From an uncultured Dorea sp. (lineage in GTDB: Bacteria; Bacillota; Clostridia; Lachnospirales; Lachnospiraceae): a DNA stretch of 19,045 nucleotides. Below are positions 13,720 to 19,045 of this stretch, one piece after another. Position numbers and translations under genes: made by a program. How positions within the stretch are numbered: position 1 is the stretch's first letter; each line of letters begins with the position of its first letter. Under the pieces are notes generated by a model. It saw only the letters and a program-made list of their open reading frames with translations. It ran no database searches and was not told the origin of the DNA. Where the stretch lies: positions 1 to 19,045 of the forward strand of contig CAJTRE010000040.1 in assembly GCA_910578495.1 (NCBI GenBank), read 5' to 3'.

Positions 13720-15276
13720 ATGAGTATTTTAACAGTAGAACACCTCTCCCATGGTTTCGGAGACCGCGCCATCTTTCAGGATGTATCTTTTCGTATGTTA
13801 AAAGGCGAACATATCGGTCTTGTTGGCGCCAACGGAGAAGGAAAATCCACATTTTTCAATATTATAACAGGCGCCCAGCTCCCGGATTCCGGTAAGGTTG
13901 AATGGGCAAAAAACATTAAGATTGGATATCTCGACCAACATACGGTTCTGGAAAAAGGTTCCACCATTCGAGATGTACTAAAGTCTGCTTTTGCGGATCT
14001 CTTCAAACTGGAGACTCGCATGAATACCATCTGCGAACAGTTGGGCGAAGCGGATGAAGATACAATGAATGAGCTGATGGAGGAACTGGGGGTAATTCAG
14101 GACACCTTGACCTTGCGTGATTTCTATGTAATTGATGCAAAAGTAGAAGAAATTGCACGTGCTTTCGGACTTCTGGACATCGGACTCGATAAAGACGTCA
14201 CAGATTTAAGCGGCGGACAGAGAACCCGGATTCTCCTTGCCAAACTGCTTCTTCAAAAACCGGATATCCTGCTTCTTGACGAGCCGACCAACTATCTGGA
14301 TGAAGAACATATCACCTGGCTGAAACGCTACCTTACAGAATATGAGAATGCGTTTGTACTTATTTCCCACGATATTCCATTCTTAAATGAAGTGGTAAAT
14401 ATCATTTATCATGTAGAAAACCAAGAACTCACCCGTTATGTCGGCGACTATGAAGAATTTCAGAAAGTATACGAAGTGAAAAAAGCCCAGCTTGAAGCGG
14501 CTTATAAACGCCAGCAACAAGAAATCCATCAGCTCAAAGATTTTGTCGCCCGTAACAAAGCCCGGGTATCCACCCGTAATATGGCAATGTCCCGCCAGAA
14601 AAAATTGGACAAAATGGAGGTCATTGAACTTGCGGCCGAACGCCCGAAGCCGGAATTTCATTTTCGTCAGGGACGTACACCGGGCAAATATATCTTTGAA
14701 GTAAAAAATCTGGTCATCGGCTATGACGAGCCTCTATCCAGCCCCTTAACCTTTGCCATTGAACGTGGTTCTAAGATTGCATTTACCGGAGCAAACGGCA
14801 TTGGCAAAACAACGCTTATCAAAAGCCTTCTTGGAATCATTCCGCCACTGTCCGGAAAATGTGAAACAGGAGAAAATATATTACCGGGTTATTTTGAACA
14901 GGAGGGCGACTACCAGAATAAAACTACCTGTATTGAGGAAATCTGGCAGGAGTTTCCGTCTTTCAACCAGTATGAAGTACGCTCTGCCCTCGCCAAATGT
15001 GGACTTACAACCAAACATATTGAAAGTCAGGTACGGGTATTAAGCGGAGGAGAACAGGCAAAAGTGCGCCTGTGCAAAATCATCAACCGGGATACCAACG
15101 TACTCCTCCTGGACGAGCCTACCAATCATCTGGATGTGGACGCTAAAGACGCACTCAAGGAAGCGTTAAAAGAATACCGCGGCACCATCCTTCTCATCTG
15201 CCATGAGCCAGAATTTTATCAAGATGTGGTAAATGAGGTGTGGGACTGCTCGAAATGGACAACAAAAATCGTGTAA
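13720..15276 (+). CDS. ABC-F family ribosomal ATPase (duplicated ATP-binding cassette protein)
   Basis: ABC-F proteins are soluble twin-ATPases that act on the ribosome in translation or antibiotic protection; they are not transporters. The 518-aa product has two cassettes: Walker A GANGEGKST at 36-44 and GANGIGKTT at 357-365, signatures LSGGQ at 163-167 and LSGGE from 441, and both LLLDEPTN Walker B motifs. A charged linker (about 245-310, with RNKARVSTRNMAMSRQKKLDKM) is the family's tRNA-contacting region. It lacks membrane helices. The start at 13720 has AAAGG at 13705-13709; an in-frame TTG at 13684 would give an unusual extension. Base use is C-rich, unlike the upstream genes. It resembles housekeeping ABC-F types more than known resistance types, but this cannot be settled by eye. 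Confidence 0.93.
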   Translation: MSILTVEHLSHGFGDRAIFQDVSFRMLKGEHIGLVGANGEGKSTFFNIITGAQLPDSGKVEWAKNIKIGYLDQHTVLEKGSTIRDVLKSAFADLFKLETRMNTICEQLGEADEDTMNELMEELGVIQDTLTLRDFYVIDAKVEEIARAFGLLDIGLDKDVTDLSGGQRTRILLAKLLLQKPDILLLDEPTNYLDEEHITWLKRYLTEYENAFVLISHDIPFLNEVVNIIYHVENQELTRYVGDYEEFQKVYEVKKAQLEAAYKRQQQEIHQLKDFVARNKARVSTRNMAMSRQKKLDKMEVIELAAERPKPEFHFRQGRTPGKYIFEVKNLVIGYDEPLSSPLTFAIERGSKIAFTGANGIGKTTLIKSLLGIIPPLSGKCETGENILPGYFEQEGDYQNKTTCIEEIWQEFPSFNQYEVRSALAKCGLTTKHIESQVRVLSGGEQAKVRLCKIINRDTNVLLLDEPTNHLDVDAKDALKEALKEYRGTILLICHEPEFYQDVVNEVWDCSKWTTKIV

Positions 15277-15288
15277 GGAGAATGCGCA

Positions 15289-16641
15289 ATGAGTAACAAT
15301 ACACTTACGAAAAACCAGATTACCGAGGGAATTATCTGGAAACAATTACTTATTTTCTTTTTTCCGATTATGATTGGAACATTATTTCAACAACTATATA
15401 ATACTGTAGACGCCATAATTGTAGGTCGATATGTCGGTAAGCAGGCTCTTGCCAGTGTAGGAGGCTCTGCCGCTGTACTGTCTAACTTCGTCATCGGTTT
15501 TTTTACCGGACTTTCCGCAGGAGCTACCGTAATCATCTCTCAGTTTTACGGCGCTAAAAACCAAAAACAGTTAAGCAAAGGTCTGCATACCGCTTACGCA
15601 TTTTCCATTACGGTAAGCATTTTGATCTCCATTGCAGGCTGGTTTGCCACACCCATGTTATTACGCCTTTTGAAAACTCCGACAGATATTATACCAGATT
15701 CCATCCTATATCTGCGGATTTATTTCATTGGTATATTATTTACGCTGACCTATAACATGGGTTCTTCCATTATGCGTTCCATCGGCGATTCCAGACGCCC
15801 GCTCATCTATTTGATCATCTGCTGTGCCCTTAATATCGTCCTTGATATTTTGTTTGTCATTGGACTTAATATGGGAATCAAAGGTGCAGCCATCGCCACC
15901 GTCATAGCGCAGGCAATCAGCGCCTTTTTAGTAACTCGGTCTTTAATGAAATCTTATGGAATATTAAAACTTGAACTTCGCTCCATACGTTTTCACAAAG
16001 ATCTTCTAAAGGCGGAACTTCGAATCGGACTTCCCGGCGGAATCCAGTCCTTTGGTTACAGTATTTCCAATATTATCATCCAGGCAGTAATCAACAACTT
16101 TGGAACAGACACTGCGGCTGCATGGGCGGCGTATGGCAAACTTGACGCCATCTTTTGGACGGTATGTGGTTCTTTTGGCATTGCCATCACTACATTTTCC
16201 GGACAGAACTACGGCGCAAGGAGATATGACCGCGTAAAAAAGAGTGTACGTATATGCCTTGCCATGGCCCTTGGTGTATGCGGCAGTCTGATTATCTTTC
16301 TTATGGTATTCTGCCGTCCGCTGTACGGAATCTTTACTACAGATGAATCGGTTGTTGATATCGGCGTTTATATGTTGCGGCTAATCACGCCAAGTTACAT
16401 TATTTTCATCTTTGTAGAAATATTTTCCGGCGCACTGCGTGGTATCGGAGACGTTCTAATCCCATCTATTATCACTCTTGGCGGCGTACTCCTTGTAAGA
16501 CTTACATGGATTCTCGTGGTTACACCAATGACCGGAGAGTTGTCCACGCTGCTCTATAGTTACCCATTGGCGTGGGGTGCAACGGCGCTGTTCCTTATTC
16601 CATACTATTTCCACAGAAAGAAAAAAGTGTTGACAACCTAA
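15289..16641 (+). CDS. MATE family efflux transporter
   Basis: MATE proteins export organic cations and drugs in exchange for sodium or protons across the cytoplasmic membrane. The 450-aa product has about 12 hydrophobic helices in two halves. The usual family segments are present: LFQQLYNTVDAIIVGRYVGKQALASVGGS near the N-terminus, SMG-like NMGSSIMRSIGDSRRP in helix 4, and FSGQNYGARRYDR after helix 8. AAGGAG at 15275-15280 overlaps the ABC-F stop and is eight bases before the ATG, so the two genes are co-transcribed and probably coupled. It shares the C-rich base use of the ABC-F gene. Substrate is not deducible. It ends at a strong bidirectional terminator. Confidence 0.95.
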   Translation: MSNNTLTKNQITEGIIWKQLLIFFFPIMIGTLFQQLYNTVDAIIVGRYVGKQALASVGGSAAVLSNFVIGFFTGLSAGATVIISQFYGAKNQKQLSKGLHTAYAFSITVSILISIAGWFATPMLLRLLKTPTDIIPDSILYLRIYFIGILFTLTYNMGSSIMRSIGDSRRPLIYLIICCALNIVLDILFVIGLNMGIKGAAIATVIAQAISAFLVTRSLMKSYGILKLELRSIRFHKDLLKAELRIGLPGGIQSFGYSISNIIIQAVINNFGTDTAAAWAAYGKLDAIFWTVCGSFGIAITTFSGQNYGARRYDRVKKSVRICLAMALGVCGSLIIFLMVFCRPLYGIFTTDESVVDIGVYMLRLITPSYIIFIFVEIFSGALRGIGDVLIPSIITLGGVLLVRLTWILVVTPMTGELSTLLYSYPLAWGATALFLIPYYFHRKKKVLTT

Positions 16642-16682
16642 AAAATTCTCCTCTTGTACAACAAAACAAGAGGAGAATTTTT
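16641..16682. terminator. Bidirectional terminator between MATE and tfoX-like genes
   Basis: A 17-bp perfect stem (16641-16657 with 16666-16682) closes on an 8-base loop. The core CTCCTCTTGT/ACAAGAGGAG is flanked by A5 on one side and T7 (from 16678) on the other, so it can end transcription from both strands. It directly abuts both stop codons. Confidence 0.92.
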
Positions 16683-17006
16683 TTACTTTTTCTTCTTTTT
16701 AGGTTTCGGCATCGGTAATTCATCATACATTGCATGAAACAAACCTGTCAGAAACTCTTTATTATCAACTTCATCTACCAACAACATTTCTTTTGCTCCT
16801 TCATATGGAAGCTCATACGAAACCGTCGGCATATAAGAAACCGCTGATTTTACCGGTTTTACGAGCAATCTATCATCATATATACCACCTGCAATCTTAC
16901 CACGATAATAAATGATATATTCTCCCATCATTGCTCTATAAGTAATTTCTTCTAACTCGGACAATTGTCCTAAAATAAATTGTAAATATTCCTTGCTTGA
17001 TGACAT
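16683..17006 (-). CDS. TfoX/Sxy family N-terminal domain protein
   Basis: The 107-aa product matches the TfoX N-terminal domain: LSELEEITYRAMMGEYIIYYRGKIAGGIYDDRLLVKP, with the family's RxMFGEY-like and DDRLLVK segments, followed by YELPYEGAKEMLLVD. It ends in a run of lysines and prolines. In gamma-proteobacteria TfoX/Sxy regulates competence together with CRP. Stand-alone small TfoX_N proteins in Firmicutes have no proven role, so a competence function should not be assumed. GGAGGTGA (rc of 17011-17018) lies four bases before the ATG. It appears to be transcribed alone from a promoter near 17078-17107. Confidence 0.85.
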   Translation of the reverse strand: MSSSKEYLQFILGQLSELEEITYRAMMGEYIIYYRGKIAGGIYDDRLLVKPVKSAVSYMPTVSYELPYEGAKEMLLVDEVDNKEFLTGLFHAMYDELPMPKPKKKKK

Positions 17007-17077
17007 AATTTCACCTCCATTAGAGTTCCAAATCTGAACTTTTCTTCCTACAAATTCATTTTATTTCTTTACTTATA

Positions 17078-17107
17078 AGTATACATCAAAAAACATTTAA
17101 AAGGCAA
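17078..17107 (-). promoter_or_regulatory. Candidate promoter of the TfoX-like gene
   Basis: On the - strand TTGCCT (17107-17102) precedes TATACT (17083-17078) by 18 bp. The matches to consensus are four and five of six. The ATG is about 70 nt downstream. Confidence 0.4.
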
Positions 17108-17134
17108 CCCATTTTCAAATCTTGAAGCGGCCTG

Positions 17135-17533
17135 TTATTTATATACTTCTGCACCCTCACCATCATAAACCATTAACTTAATCTCTGTATTTTCTTCAAC
17201 TTTTGCATGACATCCAACTGTATATACAAGTTCTTTTTCAATTTGATTTAATACTACCACACCGCCAGCAGAAATTTCGACAGTTTGTTCATCTTCTCCG
17301 TCAGAGAGCAGATGAACAACTATATCAAAATTATTGCGATTTTGGAATGAGAGTACACCGCTTTTTGAAATAATTTCCACATCACTGTATGTAATTACAT
17401 ATGTATCAACAGATTCTTCCGCACAAGTAACGGAACAGTCCCATTTGTCTGCTCCTTCTGTTGAAGTATTCATAGAACATGCAGACAGTAGTACAAAACA
17501 AATACTTAACATAATGCTCAAGGCTTTTCTCAT
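17135..17533 (-). CDS. Small hypothetical lipoprotein, 132 aa
   Basis: I do not recognise the family. The N-terminus MRKALSIMLSICFVLLSAC is a clear lipoprotein signal with Cys19 as the lipidated residue. The mature part is acidic and mostly beta-like (VDTYVITYSDVEIISKSGVLSFQN, FDIVVHLLSD, TVEISAGGVVVLNQ), with three further cysteines that could form disulfides outside the cell. GGAG (rc of 17544-17547) is about ten bases before the ATG and overlaps the end of a probable 32-aa ORF, which suggests coupled translation. It is AT-rich and lies in the accessory stretch. It is probably a surface-exposed protein; nothing more specific can be said. Confidence 0.7.
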   Translation of the reverse strand: MRKALSIMLSICFVLLSACSMNTSTEGADKWDCSVTCAEESVDTYVITYSDVEIISKSGVLSFQNRNNFDIVVHLLSDGEDEQTVEISAGGVVVLNQIEKELVYTVGCHAKVEENTEIKLMVYDGEGAEVYK

Positions 17534-17539
17534 ATATTA

Positions 17540-17638
17540 TCATCTCCATTTCCAAATTTGCGAATTAATCTCACGATCTGTTTTCTCTTCCGGTTCACTA
17601 TAATAAATGTGCGACGTCATTTTTACTAATTGCATCAT
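17540..17638 (-). CDS. Probable small ORF, 32 aa, upstream of the lipoprotein gene
   Basis: Read on the - strand, MMQLVKMTSHIYYSEPEEKT is followed by a further 12 residues to a TGA six bases before the lipoprotein start. GGAGG (rc of 17645-17649) sits six bases before the first ATG, a better ribosome binding site than that of the lipoprotein itself, and a promoter-like pair lies just upstream. A 17-codon alternative ORF opens at an ATG overlapping this site. The product has no signal or membrane helix. It could be a leader that couples translation, a true small protein, or the remnant of a larger gene. Confidence 0.45.
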   Translation of the reverse strand: MMQLVKMTSHIYYSEPEEKTDREINSQIWKWR

Positions 17639-17666
17639 AGTTTTCCTCCATAGCTTCTAATTTCCC

Positions 17667-17695
17667 AGTATAATAAACTGGAAGTTGCAAGTTAA
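17667..17695 (-). promoter_or_regulatory. Candidate promoter of the 32-aa ORF and lipoprotein
   Basis: On the - strand TTAACT (17695-17690) precedes TATACT (17672-17667) by exactly 17 bp, with four and five of six consensus matches. The -10 lies inside a short inverted repeat (CCAGT at 17665-17669, ACTGG at 17677-17681). Confidence 0.45.
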
Positions 17696-18081
17696 ATTAC
17701 ATTCTCACCAAGAATTATTTTAGGCATTGTGGTTAAGCAACGATTCCAACGCTTGTAAAATTTCTCTACACCAAGCTTAGATACTCTTGCATGAGCTTCT
17801 TCATTTTCTAGTACCCAATATAATACATACGTTACCTTGCCTACATTTCTTGTAAGACGGATAGGTAACTCCCCCTCTTTAACCGCATTAAAATCTTTTT
17901 GCCTATGAGTACGTTTTATGTAATGTACATCAATGACACCGTCTTGCTTCAAATAAAATTCAGCTACTTCTTTCATTAACTCTTCAATTTCATCTAACTT
18001 AGTTAATTTTGCTTCATATATACATGAGTGAAACCAGATAAGGAGAAAACTAAAAATTGTGTTTAAGACAACAGACACCAT
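17692..18081 (-). CDS. Hypothetical protein, possibly 5'-truncated
   Basis: I do not recognise the family. As an open frame it gives 129 aa: a hydrophobic start (VLNTIFSFLLIWFHSC, about residues 5-20), then a soluble part, DEIEELMKEVAEFYLKQDGVIDVHYIKR to KFYKRWNRCLTTMPKIILGEN. The first ATG has no ribosome binding site; the bases before it on this strand are pyrimidine-rich and belong to the tnpV leader on the other strand. The N-terminal 25 residues may therefore be chance translation. The conserved-looking part from about residue 29 may be the remaining 3' end of a gene cut by the neighbouring mobile element. An internal start at Met36 is possible but also has a weak ribosome binding site. 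Confidence 0.45.
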   Translation of the reverse strand: MVSVVLNTIFSFLLIWFHSCIYEAKLTKLDEIEELMKEVAEFYLKQDGVIDVHYIKRTHRQKDFNAVKEGELPIRLTRNVGKVTYVLYWVLENEEAHARVSKLGVEKFYKRWNRCLTTMPKIILGENVI

Positions 18082-18118
18082 AATGTGGAGTGAATATCTT
18101 ATTTGGAGGAAATAGAAA

Positions 18119-18493
18119 ATGGCAAAATCATTATTTGAGGAACTGGGCGGCAGATACGAAAGGCAAGGCGATTATTTAATACCGTGTTTGTCTGTACCCG
18201 CCGAAGAAGAACAGCCCATAGGCATATGGGGACAGCGGCATATGAACTATCTGAAGCAGTACCATAAGGTTACATACACTAATCTTTTTACAAACGGCAG
18301 GCTCAACGCCTATCTTGTTGATGTAGACAGGCAGGCGCAGGAACGCTTTGAAAGGCTCATAGAGGGCATGAAGCAAACACAAGACATAACAGAACAGCTA
18401 AAGGCTGAAAATGCCTTAGAATGGACAGGAAAAATGAATAACATAAGAGCTTGTGCGAGGAAGATTGTATATGATGAAATCATTTACGCATAG
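18119..18493 (+). CDS. tnpV: TnpV, Tn4451-type transposon-encoded protein
   Basis: The 124-aa product closely fits the TnpV family: MAKSLFEELGGRYERQGDYL, then QPIGIWGQRHMNYLKQYHKVTYTNLFTNGRLNAYL and MNNIRACARKIVYDEIIYA. TnpV is carried by mobilisable transposons of the Tn4451/Tn4453 group and by many clostridial integrative elements. It is not the recombinase, and its role is unknown. GGAGG at 18104-18108 is ten bases before the ATG, and a terminator follows directly. The recombinase (TnpX) and mobilisation genes are not in the window; they may lie beyond the right end, or tnpV may be a stray remnant. Confidence 0.92.
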   Translation: MAKSLFEELGGRYERQGDYLIPCLSVPAEEEQPIGIWGQRHMNYLKQYHKVTYTNLFTNGRLNAYLVDVDRQAQERFERLIEGMKQTQDITEQLKAENALEWTGKMNNIRACARKIVYDEIIYA

Positions 18494-18498
18494 ACAGC

Positions 18499-18534
18499 AA
18501 GGCGACAGGGAAAAGCTCTGTCGCTTTTCTTTTC
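18499..18534 (+). terminator. Terminator after tnpV
   Basis: GCGACAG (18502-18508) pairs with CTGTCGC (18518-18524), extended by A/T pairs, around a 9-base loop, followed by TTTTCTTTT. It begins six bases past the tnpV stop. Confidence 0.85.
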
Positions 18535-18574
18535 GGGAAGCATCTGATTTAATAGTGATTTTTTTCTGAATATA

Positions 18575-18603
18575 TTGACATGGCAGTAATGAGTTACTAT
18601 GCT
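18575..18603 (+). promoter_or_regulatory. Promoter of the MarR-family gene
   Basis: A perfect TTGACA (18575-18580) is followed after 17 bp by TATGCT (18598-18603). The spacer holds AGTAA-TGAG-TTACT (18585-18598), an inverted repeat that could be the regulator's own operator. GTTACTA occurs at 18593-18599 and again at 18619-18625. Confidence 0.65.
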
Positions 18604-18646
18604 ATTCGGCAGGAACTTGTTACTACTAAGTACAAAGGAAAAATAG

Positions 18647-19045
18647 ATGAAAATGGATGAACTCTTTGAAGAATACAACTGTGATACCGAACACAGAGTA
18701 CAAGCGATATTTTCAAGTATCTTTATACTACAAAATCGTATGCAGACAGCGGGTGAAAAACTTCAAACGGAAATATCCCTAAAGCAATGGTTATTACTTG
18801 CAATGACAGCTTGCTGTCCAGAGCCACGAACATTAACAAATATCGGAAACCTTATGGGCTGTTCCAGACAGAATATAAAAAAATTAGCTTTAACTCTTGA
18901 AAAGAAAGGATTTGTCCGTTTGCTATTAGAGGGAAATAATTCTGTCCGTATTGAGCTAACCGATAAAGCAGGTCAATATGCCGAAGAAATAGGAGAACGC
19001 CATTCACAGTTTTTGAAGTTGCTATTTACAGATTTCAACGAGGAC
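18647..19045 (+). CDS. MarR family transcriptional regulator (partial, cut by window end)
   Basis: The frame is open from the ATG at 18647 to the last base, giving 133 residues with no stop, so the 3' end is missing. The pattern is MarR: an N-terminal dimerisation helix (VQAIFSSIFILQNRMQTAG), LKQWLLLAMTACC, then the winged helix-turn-helix TLTNIGNLMGCSRQNIKKLALTLEKKGFV (about residues 64-92), the wing LLEGNNSVRIELT, and a further helix. The start MKMDELFEEYN has AAAGGA at 18634-18639 seven bases upstream. MarR proteins repress genes, often efflux pumps, until a small ligand binds. The target is not in view: the MATE gene lies 2 kb upstream and is separated by terminators. Self-regulation is suggested by the promoter's repeats. 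Confidence 0.88.
   Translation, partial: MKMDELFEEYNCDTEHRVQAIFSSIFILQNRMQTAGEKLQTEISLKQWLLLAMTACCPEPRTLTNIGNLMGCSRQNIKKLALTLEKKGFVRLLLEGNNSVRIELTDKAGQYAEEIGERHSQFLKLLFTDFNED

Noticed and set aside
13712..13723. Three-codon frame ATG-ATA-GTA-TGA overlapping the ABC-F start codon
   Set aside because: The AAAGG ribosome binding site is only two bases from this ATG but well spaced for the ABC-F ATG at 13720, so a translated minimal leader is unlikely.
16683..17006. Calling the TfoX-like gene a competence regulator
   Set aside because: Only the small N-terminal domain is present, and no competence genes or CRP-type context are visible.
17665..17681. Inverted repeat CCAGT-N7-ACTGG as a terminator for the 17692-18081 gene
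   Set aside because: No T tract follows on the - strand and the repeat contains a promoter-like -10, so a terminator reading is not supported.

Overview
The window reads as a chromosome segment of a low-to-moderate-GC, spore-forming Firmicute, most likely a gut Lachnospiraceae-type Clostridium. Supporting points: strong AGGAGG-type ribosome binding sites, TTG/GTG starts, a DegV protein, a ytfI/ytfJ(gerW)-like pair tied to spore germination, a ruvA-ruvB-zapA-U32 run typical of Clostridia, and a TnpV protein of Tn4451-type elements. No rRNA, tRNA or CRISPR array was seen.

Positions 1-13,435 look like conserved core and are almost all on the + strand. degV and a short malic enzyme form one unit that ends in a strong hairpin terminator. 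A lipoprotein ApbE (FMN transferase) gene on the - strand is divergent from a NusG-domain-II protein and a Gx/heptaprenyl-diphosphate-synthase-component-I-like membrane protein. Their shared promoter region is built on an inverted repeat. ruvA and ruvB (Holliday junction branch migration) follow, then zapA with its own promoter and terminator. A U32-family (RlhA/TrhP-like) enzyme comes next, then a SEDS glycosyltransferase (FtsW/RodA) whose 3' end overlaps the start of a class B penicillin-binding protein by up to 176 nt. The run closes with an unknown 107-aa protein, a DUF2953 protein, GerW and a tiny two-helix membrane protein.

Positions 13,436-13,719 hold a compact element with 15-bp terminal inverted repeats and several nested internal hairpins, followed by a perfect 44-bp palindrome. 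Just past them the base skew changes. The ABC-F protein and MATE transporter genes (13,720-16,641) are on the + strand but C-rich, where the upstream genes are G-rich. This pair ends in a 17-bp-stem bidirectional terminator.

Positions 16,640-18,081 are a - strand accessory stretch: a TfoX N-terminal-domain protein, a small lipoprotein preceded by a probable 32-aa ORF, and an unrecognised protein that may have lost its true 5' end. From 18,082 to the end the sequence belongs to or adjoins a mobile element. It contains tnpV with its terminator, then a MarR-family regulator with a consensus -35 and repeated operator-like boxes, cut by the window end. The less ordinary points are the structured repeat and palindrome at a skew boundary, the dual-coding ftsW/pbp overlap, and the symmetric divergent promoter of the flavin/EET-like gene set.
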